From Acidobacteria bacterium 13_2_20CM_57_17 (GTDB lineage Bacteria; Acidobacteriota; Terriglobia; Acidiferrales; UBA7541), in assembly GCA_001914785.1 (NCBI GenBank), contig MNDE01000055.1:1-34576 (forward strand): 34,576 nucleotides of DNA. Direction: 5' to 3'. A program made the translations under genes and the position numbers. Positions 16,286-24,961 of the stretch are shown here, piece by piece (the stretch's first letter is position 1; each line of letters begins with the position of its first letter). The notes beneath the pieces were generated by a model. That model was not told the origin of the DNA and made no database searches. It saw only the letters and a list, made by a program, of their open reading frames with translations.

Positions 16286-17065
16286 TTGAAGACTAGGGGA
16301 ACCGCTTTGGCCCATCGAGGGAAATTATTCTCAGGCACAAGCGGGCGCTGCATTTTCGTTGTGCTGGCCCTCTCCATCGCCGCTTCGATTGCGGGGGCGC
16401 AAGACAAAGCCGACGACATTCCGGACCGGTTGCTGACCAATCAGGACATCATCGAGATGCTGGGCAGCGGCATGACGCCGCTCGCAGTCGTTTCGCGAAT
16501 TCACAATTCGCCGTGCAAGTTTGACAAGTCCAGCGCAGGGCTGGAGACCCTGAAAGCGGCGAATGTGCCATATCACATTGTGCTGGCAATGATGAAGGCG
16601 CCGGAGCTGCCGCCTGCCACGAAAGGCCACATTGCGGTGGTGATCCCAGACAGCACACCACTCCAGGTGGGTTTATCGGAGGATCTGAACTCCAGCGTTC
16701 AGCAGCCGGGGTACGTTATCTACTTTGAGGTTCTCGAAGAGGTGCGGATTCGAGGGTTGAGGGTGATCGCTAAGGGTGCGAGGGTACGGGGAAGGCTGCT
16801 GGGCTCCAACGATCGCTCGCGCACGGGCGAAGCCGCGAGGCTGGATTGGAGTTTGACGGACGTGCTGGCTGTCGATGGCCAGCGATTGCCGCTGCGGGGG
16901 GGCAGCGCGGTCTCCGGAGACGAACTGCAGCAGGAGAAAAACGTGACGGTTGGGAAGGGCGAAGAGTTCACGGCGTTCACGCATGGCGTTCGCAAGGTGA
17001 ACGTGCTGGCGCCGATTCTGGCCACACCAAAGAATCTGGAAGGGCCAGCTAGTCCGAATCCGTGA
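16286..17065 (+). CDS. Secreted LTN-repeat-domain protein with C-terminal beta domain
   Basis: A 259-residue frame from TTG 16286; the start is uncertain because no good Shine-Dalgarno is seen and GTG 16359 is possible. A hydrophobic segment ending GAQ (IFVVLALSIAASIAGAQ) indicates export. Residues about 49-102 match the domain that opens the next protein: LTNQDIIEMLGSGMTPLAVVSRI, KFDKSSAGLETLKAANVPYHIVLAMM. The C-terminal half is a beta-rich domain (VIPDSTPLQVGLSEDLNSS, YFEVLEEVRIRGLRVIAKGARVRGRLL) of a kind frequent in acidobacterial secreted proteins that bind or insulate ligands, but I know of no activity. It is followed by the paralogue after about 210 bp on the same strand. Its own promoter and the divergent S41 promoter share the region 16121-16285. 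Confidence 0.72.
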   Translation: MKTRGTALAHRGKLFSGTSGRCIFVVLALSIAASIAGAQDKADDIPDRLLTNQDIIEMLGSGMTPLAVVSRIHNSPCKFDKSSAGLETLKAANVPYHIVLAMMKAPELPPATKGHIAVVIPDSTPLQVGLSEDLNSSVQQPGYVIYFEVLEEVRIRGLRVIAKGARVRGRLLGSNDRSRTGEAARLDWSLTDVLAVDGQRLPLRGGSAVSGDELQQEKNVTVGKGEEFTAFTHGVRKVNVLAPILATPKNLEGPASPNP

Positions 17066-17235
17066 CAGCTCGGTACCGCAGACGATTTAAGTGCTTGCTG
17101 ATTTGCAGCGCTTCCAATAGACTCCTGCCCAACAAGCGGATGCCCAGGCGAGGGATGCGCCTGAACGGTTACCGCGCTTGAAGCTTCACAACGAACCACA
17201 CTCTATCCAGGGACCAGCGACATCCGAGATTTGCA

Positions 17236-17268
17236 CCTCCGCGATTGCGGAGGATTTCTTCACGGAGG
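17236..17268 (+). promoter_or_regulatory. Leader hairpin that can compete for the ribosome binding site
   Basis: CCTCCGC (17236-17242) pairs perfectly with GCGGAGG (17247-17253) over a GATT loop. The same CCTCCG can instead pair with CGGAGG (17263-17268), which contains the ribosome binding site of the gene starting at 17275. Two mutually exclusive structures are therefore possible, one leaving and one hiding the ribosome binding site. No ligand is known, and chance is possible. Confidence 0.35.
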
Positions 17269-17274
17269 ATAACC

Positions 17275-18114
17275 ATGCGTGCAAAATTTGCTTTGGCGCT
17301 TGCCGCGGTGTTGCTACTAGCCGCGGGAGCAGCTTTTTCCCAGTCGAATAAACCACTCACCAACGACGACGTCGTACAGATGGTGAAAGGCGGCTTCGAC
17401 GAGTCCACAACGATTGCAGCTATCGATTCTGCGGCGACGAATTTTGACACGTCGGTGCAAGCTTTGATGGCGCTCAAAACCGTGGGCGTGAGCGAAAAGG
17501 TGATTTCTTCGATGTTGGCAGCCACGAAGAAAAAATCGGAAGTAGAAAAGCCAACTGCTGTGGCCGCGGCGCCTGCGGCGGCATCAAACCCGGACGTTCC
17601 GGAAGACATGGGCGTATATACGAAGCTGAAGGGATCGCTGGCCGAAGTGTACGCCGAACCTGTGAGCTGGAAGTCCGGCGGAGTGGGCAAGAGCATGCTT
17701 ACCGGGGGCTTCACGAAGGGACACGTAAACGCCACAGTCAGCGGCCCGAAGAGCAAGCTCCAGCTTGGCACGCCAATCGAGTTTGTAATCAAGTGCGCCG
17801 AAGGCGTGACACCGTCCGAATACATGCTGCTCAAGCTGGACCAAAAGGGCGACCGTCGCGAATTCCGAGCGGTAACCGGCGGCGTGTATCACTCCTCCAG
17901 CGGCATCGACAAGGATGCGATCAAATTTGATTTTCAGAAGATAGCAACGCGAACTTTCAAGATCGCGCTTACGGGGTTAAAGAAAGGCGAATATGGCTTC
18001 CTTCCTCCGGGGTCGGGATCTGTCGGAGGAACAGGCGGCGGCGCGAGCGGCCAGACGGTGCAGGGCGGCTCGATGACTTCCGGAAAGCTGTATTCGTTCG
18101 GAGTCATCGAATAG
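17275..18114 (+). CDS. Secreted LTN-repeat-domain protein, paralogue of its upstream neighbour
   Basis: A 279-residue exported protein. ATG 17275 is chosen because GGAGG lies six bases before it and a clean signal peptide follows (AKFALALAAVLLLAAGAAFSQ). Residues about 26-80 repeat the domain of the previous gene: LTNDDVVQMVKGGFDESTTIAAI, NFDTSVQALMALKTVGVSEKVISSMLA. After a Lys/Pro/Ala linker comes a beta-rich domain without obvious catalytic residues (EYMLLKLDQKGDRREFRAVTGGV, RTFKIALTGLKKGEYGFLPPG), ending in a Gly-rich stretch and LYSFGVIE. The C-terminal domain differs from that of the neighbour, so the pair shares only the LTN module. That module looks like a compact helical binding or assembly domain. 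Function unknown; outer or periplasmic location is inferred from the signal peptide. Confidence 0.8.
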   Translation: MRAKFALALAAVLLLAAGAAFSQSNKPLTNDDVVQMVKGGFDESTTIAAIDSAATNFDTSVQALMALKTVGVSEKVISSMLAATKKKSEVEKPTAVAAAPAAASNPDVPEDMGVYTKLKGSLAEVYAEPVSWKSGGVGKSMLTGGFTKGHVNATVSGPKSKLQLGTPIEFVIKCAEGVTPSEYMLLKLDQKGDRREFRAVTGGVYHSSSGIDKDAIKFDFQKIATRTFKIALTGLKKGEYGFLPPGSGSVGGTGGGASGQTVQGGSMTSGKLYSFGVIE

Positions 18115-18199
18115 ACGGTCTGCAAACCTGAAACGGCGCTATTGCCATCGCAGCCGACGGCGGCGCGATGATTAGTAGGAGCATCCGCAATGGACGGTG

Positions 18200-18865
18200 C
18201 TAGCGGCGGTCGGCGATGTTGTGGCGGATGTCCTGCCCCTGGACGAGGTAGATGACGTCTTCGGCGATGTTGGTGGCATGGTCGCCGATGCGCTCGAGGT
18301 TTTTGGCGACGAGGATCAATTCGAACGCGGGAAAGACGACGCTGGAATCGCCCATCATGTAGGTAAGTAATTCGCGGAAAATCTGATCGCGGTAGTGGTC
18401 CACCTGATCGTCGGTGGCGAGGACGCTTTGCGCGAGCTCGACGTCGCGGCGGACGACGGCGTTGAGAGCGTTGCGAACCATTTCCTCGACGAGCTCGCTC
18501 ATGCGGGGCAGATCGACGTAGGGCTTGACGCGCGGGTGGCGGAGGACGCGGAGCGCCCCTTGCGCGATGTTGACGGCTTGATCGCCGATGCGCTCCAGAT
18601 CATTGTTGATGCGGGAGACGGCCAGGACGAAGCGGAGATCAGTGGCCATCAACTGGTGCAGGGCGAGAAGCTGGACGACGCGGTCGTCAACTTCCATCTG
18701 AAGCTCGTTGATGGCGTCTTCTTCCTCGAGGACGCGCTTGGCGAGCTGTTCATCGGTTTCCAAAACGGCATGAACGGACTGGTGAACGGCGCGCTCCGCG
18801 AGGCTGCCCATCCAGAGCAGGCGCTCTTTCAACTCGTTCAGATCTTTTTCGAAGTGGCGTTCCAT
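18200..18865 (-). CDS. phoU: Phosphate signalling regulator PhoU
   Basis: A 221-residue two-repeat helical protein of standard PhoU length. Each three-helix repeat carries the metal-binding signature: INNDLERIGDQAVNIAQ (about 86-102) and AKNLERIGDHATNIAEDV in the second half. PhoU conveys the state of the Pst transporter to PhoR and turns the Pho response off when phosphate is plentiful. The ATG at 18865 begins MERHFEKDLNELKERLLWMG, the usual PhoU opening. It is the last gene of the pstS-pstC-pstA-pstB-phoU series, separated from pstB by 106 bp that contains a hairpin, so its expression may be partly uncoupled. A second PhoU-type gene lies at 31824-32627; this copy is closer to canonical PhoU in length and motifs. 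Confidence 0.95.
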   Translation of the reverse strand: MERHFEKDLNELKERLLWMGSLAERAVHQSVHAVLETDEQLAKRVLEEEDAINELQMEVDDRVVQLLALHQLMATDLRFVLAVSRINNDLERIGDQAVNIAQGALRVLRHPRVKPYVDLPRMSELVEEMVRNALNAVVRRDVELAQSVLATDDQVDHYRDQIFRELLTYMMGDSSVVFPAFELILVAKNLERIGDHATNIAEDVIYLVQGQDIRHNIADRR

Positions 18866-18922
18866 GAACCCTTCCCGTAATTCTCAGGCCCAAAAGCAGA
18901 TTCCTCGCTCCGCGAAACCGAA

Positions 18923-18945
18923 CGGAGCGCGAAAAGCGCGCTCCG
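18923..18945 (+). repeat. REP-like hairpin between pstB and phoU
   Basis: CGGAGCGCG and CGCGCTCCG form a perfect 9-bp stem with an AAAAG loop. An alternative stem pairs CGCTCCG upstream with CGGAGCG. The surrounding GATTCCTCGCTCCGC ... GAAATGACA text resembles interspersed repeats common in Acidobacteriota. Its place suggests an intercistronic mRNA element between pstB and phoU. Confidence 0.55.
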
Positions 18946-18971
18946 CTCGAAATGACAAACAAGAAAAAACG

Positions 18972-19799
18972 TCAGCCGAAGCGGCCGGTGATGTACGCCT
19001 CCGTGCGCGGATCACCGGGAGTCGTGAAGAGCTGCGGCGTGGGACTGAACTCGATGAGCTGGCCAGTGAGCAGGAAAGCGGTAAAGTCACTGACGCGGGC
19101 GGCCTGCTGCATATTGTGGGTGACGATGGTGATCGTGCAGATGTCTTTCAACTGCACGAGCAGCTCTTCGATTTTTGCGGTGCTGATGGGATCGAGCGCG
19201 GAACAAGGCTCGTCGAGGAGAAGGACTTCGGGTTCGACGGCGAGAGCGCGGGCGATGCACAAGCGCTGCTGCTGGCCGCCGGAAAGTTCGTAGGCGGACT
19301 TGTGGAGATGGTCCTTCACTTCATCCCAGAGCGCAGCGTGCCGCAGGCTTTTTTCGACGGCGTCGGAGATGGGGAGCTTCGAGCCGTTGATCTTCAGGCC
19401 GTAGGCCACGTTGTCGAAAATGGACTTGGGGAAAGGATTGGGGCGCTGGAAAACCATGCCGACGCGGCGGCGAAGCGCGGTGACGTCCTGGGCGAGTATG
19501 CTCTGGCCGTCGAGAAGGATTTCGCCACGGAGGCGCGCACCGCGGATGGTTTCGTACATGCGGTTGAGGGTACGAAGGAGAGTGGACTTGCCGCAGCCGG
19601 AAGGGCCGATGAGAGAGGTGACCTTGTTGACGGCGATGCCCATGCTGACATCGAAAAGGGTCTGCTTGGGGCCGTAAAAGAAATCAAGCTTGGAAATGGT
19701 CATGCGCATGGCGAGGGCTTCCGGCGTCTCACGCGCCAATGCGCTGGTGGCGATGGGGGGTAGGTTCACGGACAAAGCTGGCCTCACAGAAGCTTGCAT
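18972..19799 (-). CDS. pstB: Phosphate ABC transporter ATP-binding protein PstB
   Basis: A 275-residue ABC ATPase that powers high-affinity phosphate import through PstCA. All motifs are intact: Walker [10 protein letters not shown] (65-73), [25 protein letters not shown] (Q-loop region, strongly PstB-specific), signature [16 protein letters not shown], Walker [14 protein letters not shown] and H-loop [14 protein letters not shown]. The PNPFP element and the [13 protein letters not shown] tail are hallmarks of PstB. The first 30 residues before [13 protein letters not shown] are longer than usual, so a start at internal Met 31 or 33 is possible. Only three bases separate it from the pstA stop, so they are translated as one unit. 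Confidence 0.97.
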   Translation of the reverse strand: MQASVRPALSVNLPPIATSALARETPEALAMRMTISKLDFFYGPKQTLFDVSMGIAVNKVTSLIGPSGCGKSTLLRTLNRMYETIRGARLRGEILLDGQSILAQDVTALRRRVGMVFQRPNPFPKSIFDNVAYGLKINGSKLPISDAVEKSLRHAALWDEVKDHLHKSAYELSGGQQQRLCIARALAVEPEVLLLDEPCSALDPISTAKIEELLVQLKDICTITIVTHNMQQAARVSDFTAFLLTGQLIEFSPTPQLFTTPGDPRTEAYITGRFG

Positions 19800-19802
19800 A
19801 GG

Positions 19803-20654
19803 TTAAGACCTCGGGACCGCAATGCCCCGGGAAAGGATCGCCCGAGCAACGATGTTAATGACGAGAATCAAAACAAGCAAGACAAGCCCCGCGGCCCAAG
19901 CCTGACGATGCCAATCATCGTACGGAGCGAGGGCATAAGTATAGATCATCACCGGCAGGGAAGCCGTGGGATGAGTCCAGCCAGGGCTCCAGAATTGGTT
20001 ACCAAGAGCGGTAAAGAGGAGCGGGGCGGTTTCACCGGCAACGCGGGCGAAAGCCAAGAGGATGGCAGTGAGAATGCCGCGATAAGCGGCAGGCACGATG
20101 ACGGTGGCGATGGTCTTCCATTTACTGGCGCCGAGAGCCATGGCGGCTTCGCGCAAAGGGTTCGGGACGCCGCGAAGAAATTCTTCGGTGCTGCGAAGCG
20201 TGATGGGGATCATCATCAGGCCGAGAGCGAAACCGCCAGCGAGCGTGGAGTATTGCTTGAAAGGGTGAACAACAAGGCCGTAAGCAAAAATGCCGATGAC
20301 GATGGAGGGCACGCCGTTGAGCAAGTCCGCAGCATAACGGACAAAAAAAGCGGTGGTGCTGCCGCTGAATTCGGCGAGATAGATGGCGCCAAAAAATCCG
20401 ATGGGAACACCAAAGAGGGTAGCAAGCAGAAGCATCTTGGCGCTGCCGAGGATGGCGTTGGCCATGCCGCCGCCGGTTTCACCGACGGGAACGGGCAATT
20501 TGGTGAAGAAATTCCAGTTGACGGAAGCTCCGCCATGAATAGCGAGATACCCAAGGATGAGGAAAAGGACGGAAACGGCGACCAGAGCGCACACGCCGGT
20601 CATGGTCAGCATGAAGCCGCTCACAAATTTGCGCCAGCGAAGACGCGGACTCAT
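19803..20654 (-). CDS. pstA: Phosphate ABC transporter permease PstA
   Basis: A 283-residue inner-membrane permease with six or so helices. It has the PstA loop GGMANAILGSAKMLLLATLFGVPIGFFGAIYLAEF and a cytoplasmic EAA-type loop PLREAAMALGASKWKTIATVIVPAAYRGILTA that docks PstB. GVPSIVIGIFAYGLVVHPF is the conserved family stretch. It opens MSPRLRWRKFVSGFMLTMTG, with the start codon inside the 3' end of pstC (four-base overlap), which indicates translational coupling. With PstC it forms the channel for phosphate delivered by PstS. Its end is three bases from the pstB start. Confidence 0.96.
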   Translation of the reverse strand: MSPRLRWRKFVSGFMLTMTGVCALVAVSVLFLILGYLAIHGGASVNWNFFTKLPVPVGETGGGMANAILGSAKMLLLATLFGVPIGFFGAIYLAEFSGSTTAFFVRYAADLLNGVPSIVIGIFAYGLVVHPFKQYSTLAGGFALGLMMIPITLRSTEEFLRGVPNPLREAAMALGASKWKTIATVIVPAAYRGILTAILLAFARVAGETAPLLFTALGNQFWSPGWTHPTASLPVMIYTYALAPYDDWHRQAWAAGLVLLVLILVINIVARAILSRGIAVPRS

Positions 20655-21640
20655 ACGTTGCCCATCCCGCTGCCGCGCCGGGAAGTGGTGACAATCAGCA
20701 GGCGCGCAAAGCCGTTGAGAAGGAAGGTCAGGAGGAAGAGCACCAAGCCAAGCTCGATCAAAGATTGGGTATGAAGCTCGCCGGTGGCTTCGGTGAATTC
20801 ATTGGCGATGACGGCGGCAATGGAATATCCGGGAGAAAGGAGAGAAGCGCTGATCGTGGGAGTGTTGCCAATCACCATGGTGACGGCCATAGTTTCGCCA
20901 AGCGCTCGGGCAAGGGCCAGAAAAATAGAACCAAAAATGCCCGCGCGGGCAAAGGGAACGACTACTTTCCACGTGGATTCCCAGCGCGTGGCGCCGAGAG
21001 AGAGTGCGGCTTCGCGCTGGTCGCGCGGGACGGAGAGAAGCACTTCGCGGGAAACGGAAATGATATAGGGGATGACCATGATGGCGAGCACTATGCCCGC
21101 GGTCAGAAAGCCGACGCCGTAGGCCGGACCTTGGAACAGTGGGAGGAAGCCGAGCGAGTGCTTAAGGGCCGGCTGAACGTATTGACGCATCAACGGAACG
21201 ACGATGAAGACGCCGAGCACGCCGTAGATGACGCTGGGGACGGCGGCGAGAAGATCGATAAAAAACTCGAGCGTGTCCGAAACTCTTGCAGGGGCCAGCT
21301 CAGCAAGAAAAATGGCGGCGCCGATACCGAGGGGCACGGCGATCAACAGAGCTACCGCTGCGGTGACGAGCGTGCCGTAAATGAAAGGCAGAGCGCCGAA
21401 CTGTTCGAAGATGGGATCCCAGACCGAGGTGTGGAAAAAATTGAAGCCAAACTTGTGTCGGGCAAGAACGGAACCTTGCCACAATTCGAAGACGAGCAGC
21501 ACGGTGACGAGAACGACGGAGGCCGCGAACAAAAAGGTGATCATGCGGGCGATTTCATCACCTTCGCGGAGCCGGGAAAGAAACGAGCGCGAGCCCGCAA
21601 CAGGGCCCGCGCTCGGAACGATGGTGGTCGTTGTGGCCAC
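20651..21640 (-). CDS. pstC: Phosphate ABC transporter permease PstC
   Basis: A 329-residue permease partner of PstA. The opening RLREGDEIARMITFLFAASVVLVTVLLVFELW is the usual first helix; FGALPFIYGTLVTAAVALLIAVPLGIGAAIFLAELAP and LLAAVPSVIYGVLGVFIVVPLM are PstC-specific, and the EAA loop is QREAALSLGATRWESTWKVVVPFARAGIFG. The Gly/Ala-rich ALGETMAVTMVIGN segment near the C-terminus is also diagnostic. It starts one base after the pstS stop and overlaps pstA by four bases, so the operon is tightly coupled. Confidence 0.96.
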   Translation of the reverse strand: MATTTTIVPSAGPVAGSRSFLSRLREGDEIARMITFLFAASVVLVTVLLVFELWQGSVLARHKFGFNFFHTSVWDPIFEQFGALPFIYGTLVTAAVALLIAVPLGIGAAIFLAELAPARVSDTLEFFIDLLAAVPSVIYGVLGVFIVVPLMRQYVQPALKHSLGFLPLFQGPAYGVGFLTAGIVLAIMVIPYIISVSREVLLSVPRDQREAALSLGATRWESTWKVVVPFARAGIFGSIFLALARALGETMAVTMVIGNTPTISASLLSPGYSIAAVIANEFTEATGELHTQSLIELGLVLFLLTFLLNGFARLLIVTTSRRGSGMGNV

Positions 21641-21641
21641 G

Positions 21642-22670
21642 TTACTGGACGCTGTTCAGGGCCTTCAGTTCCTTTACGACGACTTCCTTCGGAAGCTTTG
21701 CGTAGGATAGGGCCTCAGTATAGTTCTGCCCATCCGCCAGCATCCACTTCACGAAGCCCTTGATGGCGTCGCGCTTGGTGGCGTCGGAGAACTTAGCGGG
21801 AACTAGCAGCCACGTAAAACTGGAGATAGGATAAGCCGTCTTGCCAGGAGCGTCCGTAATGGAAACGCGGAAATCGTCCGGCATGTTCTTTGAAGCGCCA
21901 GCGGCCGCGGCAGTAACGCTGGCAAGGTCTGCCTTGACGAAAACGCCTGAGGAGTTTCTCACGCGGCCATAAGGCATGTTGTTCTGGATCGCGTAGATCA
22001 ATTCGACGTAGCCAAAAGAATTGGGCGTGTTCTTGATCGTGCCGGCAACGCTTTCATTGCCCTTGGCGCCCAGACCCACGGGCCAATTGACGGACGCGCC
22101 CTTGCCGACTTTGGTTTTCCACTCTTCGCTGACTTTTGAAAGATAGTCGGTCCAGATGTAGGTTGTACCGCTGCCTTCCGAGCGATGCACTACGACGATT
22201 TCGTTTGCGGGGAGGTTCACTCCTTTGTTCGGACCCGAAATCGCGGGATCGTTCCATTTCGTAATCTTGCCCAAGAATATCCCTGCGATAGCATCCTGGG
22301 TGAAATTGAGCTCTGCAGTTATGCCAGGAATGTTGTAAGCAGGCACGTCCGCACCCAGGACCGTTGGGAAATGCAGAATCCCAAAGCCGTGTTTATCCTG
22401 ATAGGCCTTGAGCTGATCGTCGTTCATCGGGCCATCGGTGGCGCCAAAATCCACGGTGCCTTCCGTGACCTGCTTGATGCCGCCGCCGGAACCGATGGAT
22501 TGATAGTTGATTTCAAGATTGGAGTTCTTCTTGTGGTATTCGTCAAACCATTTGGAATACATGGGGTAAGGAAACGTCGCGCCGGCACCAGTGATCGAGA
22601 GCGCGCTGTCCGCCCACAGAACACCGGCTACGGCGAGAACTACCAAGAGCATTCCTGCGATTCGCTTCAT
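21642..22670 (-). CDS. pstS: Phosphate-binding periplasmic protein PstS
   Basis: A 342-residue periplasmic phosphate-binding protein. Residues 1-20 are a signal peptide (AGMLLVVLAVAGVLWADS). The mature start ITGAGATFPYPMYSKWFDEY is the classic PstS phosphate-contact segment, and further contacts are in IGSGGGIKQVTEGTVDFGATDGPM and HRSEGSGTTYIWTDYLS. The length and the end KLPKEVVVKELKAL match the family. It heads the pst operon and lies 61 bp downstream of a strong candidate Pho box. It captures phosphate in the periplasm and hands it to PstCA. Confidence 0.97.
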   Translation of the reverse strand: MKRIAGMLLVVLAVAGVLWADSALSITGAGATFPYPMYSKWFDEYHKKNSNLEINYQSIGSGGGIKQVTEGTVDFGATDGPMNDDQLKAYQDKHGFGILHFPTVLGADVPAYNIPGITAELNFTQDAIAGIFLGKITKWNDPAISGPNKGVNLPANEIVVVHRSEGSGTTYIWTDYLSKVSEEWKTKVGKGASVNWPVGLGAKGNESVAGTIKNTPNSFGYVELIYAIQNNMPYGRVRNSSGVFVKADLASVTAAAAGASKNMPDDFRVSITDAPGKTAYPISSFTWLLVPAKFSDATKRDAIKGFVKWMLADGQNYTEALSYAKLPKEVVVKELKALNSVQ

Positions 22671-22714
22671 GCTTTATCTCCGTGTGGAATCATCCGTCTT
22701 TTTCCGGGGTTTAC

Positions 22715-22748
22715 AGAGTATGTCTTTCGATTGTTACGGCATTGTTAC
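22715..22748 (-). promoter_or_regulatory. Pho box and -10 of the pstS operon
   Basis: On the minus strand GTAACAA appears twice with a four-base spacer (TGCC), an 11-bp pitch (22731-22748). That is the geometry of PhoB boxes (two 7-mers, 4-base spacer). Ten bases downstream lies TACTCT (22715-22720), a plausible -10, as expected when PhoB replaces the -35. The box lies 61 bp before the pstS start codon. Confidence 0.75.
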
Positions 22749-22856
22749 AAACCGGTTCATTGTTGATTGAATCGAGGAGCAACGAGAGTCGGCAAAGGCA
22801 CTTTAAGGTTTTACCGATGATGGATTTAGACCGGGGCGAGCGTCGTGAAAAATAAG

Positions 22857-22888
22857 AAAGGGCAGCCCGGTGAGGGGCTGCCCTTTTT
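22857..22888 (-). terminator. Strong, probably bidirectional rho-independent terminator after the porin gene
   Basis: AAAGGGCAGCCC and GGGCTGCCCTTT form a perfect 12-bp stem with a six-base loop. Both flanks become T-rich in their own reading direction (TTTTT on plus; TTTCTTATTTTTC on minus). It sits 44 bp past the porin stop on the minus strand and separates the porin from the pst promoter. Confidence 0.85.
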
Positions 22889-22931
22889 CCGTCCCCAGGG
22901 GAGGGACGAGCCGCACATTGCCCAGCTGGAA

Positions 22932-24860
22932 TTACGGCAAGTAATAGCGGAAAGAGGTCCAGACCATATTGTCGACGGCGTGCGGGCGGACGCTCCCGCC
23001 ACCTGCGCCTGGCGCCGTTTGTGCTGCGGTCCCGGAAAAGGCGGCGGGATTGGTGTTATTGCTAGACCAGCCGTATTTGGTGATGTAGGAGTAAGTCAGA
23101 CCCCATTGCACGCGACCCTTGGGTCCATTGTAGATCTTGTGCCAGAAGCCGAGTGTGCCTTCGACGATATGGTGGATGTCACCGGCGCATCCAGCCAACG
23201 CACCGGGGGCCGTAGGCGTAGACGTTCCTGAGGCAGCTGGCGGAGTCTCGGTATTGCAACCGGAGTTGTTGAAGAGAGGGCTGCCGTAACCGACCGCAAA
23301 GGGATTTCCCGCGGTGTTGGTGAGGACAAAGGACGTCCTGGCGGCATATTCACCACCAAAGTAGGAGAAAACGTCGACTTTGGGATTGGGATGAGCTTCG
23401 AGAGTCCCCAGCCAGGCATAAGAGTGAATGGGGGCCAGAGTGCCATCGGGCCGGGCGGTCAGGTCCGGTAATTGAGCGGAACTGTACCGACCGATTCCGT
23501 CGCCGCCCTGGGCGTGCAACGCGAGTTCCAGTTTTTTGGCAAAGAGGGGAAGACGAGCGGTCGCGCCAGCGCCCCCGCCCAATCTCGAATCGTTGAAGGC
23601 CCCGGTAACGGAAGCGTTGGTAGCGCAACCGGCTGGAAGAGCGATACTGAGGGCACCGCAAGGATAAACACGGTTCCGGAAACTGCTCAGGATGCCTACC
23701 ACTTCATAATGGCCCCAACCAGGATCCGCAGCAACCTTGAAGAGGAAATCGGGCGCTCGATTCAGGCTATAGCCGCTGGTGTCGACAAAGTTGTAGAGCC
23801 CCCCGCCCGCGCCGGGCGCATTGATGAAGAAGTTGTTGTTGAAGTTACGACCACCAATGGTAGTCTGCGGTCCTTCGATGGAGAAGCCGACGGCGAACTT
23901 GTCCCAGTTCTGAGCGACGCGGAATTGGTAGGCGCGCTGCCAAGCCCAGCCGACGATATACTGCGGATCGACCATCAGGGGGAAGGCTTCCTGGCGATTC
24001 TCAATGCCTTTCTTGCTCTCCGTGACCAAGCTCCACATTTGACCGGCTGAGACATAGAAGCCACTGTCAAATTTAGCGTTGACCCACAACTGCCGCTGAC
24101 GAAAGACATAGCTGTTGCTCTGGCGGTTGTTGGAGGTCACGCCGGCGCCGAGGAAATCGCCCTCGTAATACATATTCACTTTGGCGCTGCCAATTTTGGT
24201 GTCGGCCAAGAGCATGAGACGTGACTGCCGTGCCGTGAAGTTGTTCTCCGTCACTTTTCCAATCGCTTGGCCAGGGTACGGGATACCGGTAAACGGCGTA
24301 TTGATGTCGGCGCTCGTAGCGCGAGTGCGGCTAACGGTAGCCGCCTCAATCCATGCCATGGGCGTTAGATTAACTCCCTTGAACTTGATGGTGGACGGGC
24401 CGGTTTCCTCCGCCTTTTGGGCGGCGGCTTGCTCCGTGGCCACGGTGGTCTTGAGGGCTTCGTTGCTAGCCTTCAAGTCGCTGACCGTGGAGTTGAGAGA
24501 AACAGCAGTGGACTTCACCTCGGCGGTGGTATTGACCGCTTCGGCAGCCTTGGTGCTGGCTTCGGCCGCGCGAGCGTTGGCAGCTGCCGCGGCTTCGCGG
24601 GCTTCGTCAATCTGGCGATCGCGCTTGGCGAGCTCCTCCTTCAGCATCTGAAGCTGCTCCTGTTGCGATTGCATGGTCTGGCGAAGCTCTTCCAGCTGTG
24701 CCGCGATGGCTGCATTGGAGCTCTCAGCCTTCTTGGCCGCTTTGGACTTCGCCGGTTGAGCCCCCTTGGCCGGTTGCGCGTCGGCGTCTTTCGGAGTATC
24801 GGCAAAAGCAGTTCCGGAAACGAGGAACATCGATAGTGTAAGAGCTGCTAGTTTTTTCAT
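22932..24860 (-). CDS. Outer-membrane porin with N-terminal coiled coil
   Basis: A 642-residue protein from ATG 24860, with AGAGGAA just upstream. A signal peptide (KKLAALTLSMFLVSGTAFA) is followed by a Lys/Ala/Gln-rich region and a long coiled coil (about 45-135: AAIAAQLEELRQTMQSQQEQLQMLKEELAKRDRQI...), which probably trimerises or ties the protein to peptidoglycan. From about 150 on, alternating aromatic strands (YYEGDFLG, FRQRQLWVNAKFD, WAWQRAYQFRVAQNWDKFAVGFSIEGP) form a beta barrel that ends in FRYYLP, close to the usual aromatic C-terminal signal. This plan fits acidobacterial porins. Its place between pstS and the second phoU suggests phosphate uptake across the outer membrane, but selectivity is inferred from context only. 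Confidence 0.88.
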   Translation of the reverse strand: MKKLAALTLSMFLVSGTAFADTPKDADAQPAKGAQPAKSKAAKKAESSNAAIAAQLEELRQTMQSQQEQLQMLKEELAKRDRQIDEAREAAAAANARAAEASTKAAEAVNTTAEVKSTAVSLNSTVSDLKASNEALKTTVATEQAAAQKAEETGPSTIKFKGVNLTPMAWIEAATVSRTRATSADINTPFTGIPYPGQAIGKVTENNFTARQSRLMLLADTKIGSAKVNMYYEGDFLGAGVTSNNRQSNSYVFRQRQLWVNAKFDSGFYVSAGQMWSLVTESKKGIENRQEAFPLMVDPQYIVGWAWQRAYQFRVAQNWDKFAVGFSIEGPQTTIGGRNFNNNFFINAPGAGGGLYNFVDTSGYSLNRAPDFLFKVAADPGWGHYEVVGILSSFRNRVYPCGALSIALPAGCATNASVTGAFNDSRLGGGAGATARLPLFAKKLELALHAQGGDGIGRYSSAQLPDLTARPDGTLAPIHSYAWLGTLEAHPNPKVDVFSYFGGEYAARTSFVLTNTAGNPFAVGYGSPLFNNSGCNTETPPAASGTSTPTAPGALAGCAGDIHHIVEGTLGFWHKIYNGPKGRVQWGLTYSYITKYGWSSNNTNPAAFSGTAAQTAPGAGGGSVRPHAVDNMVWTSFRYYLP

Positions 24861-24961
24861 TTCCTCTCTCTTTGGAGCAAAATTCAACCTAGTACCGAAA
24901 AGAATGCGTACCACCCCGCGCCAGAAGGTAAAGGCCCCGTCTTACAACTACGTCAACTGAA

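Noticed and set aside
18864..19763. Long plus-strand frame (about 299 codons) opposite pstB
   Set aside because: It is antisense to intact pstB, and its composition (Gly/Asp/Glu/Ala/Arg) is what high-GC antisense frames usually give.
19794..21763. Plus-strand frames opposite pstA and pstC
   Set aside because: Both are Gly/Asp/Lys-rich shadows of conserved permease genes.
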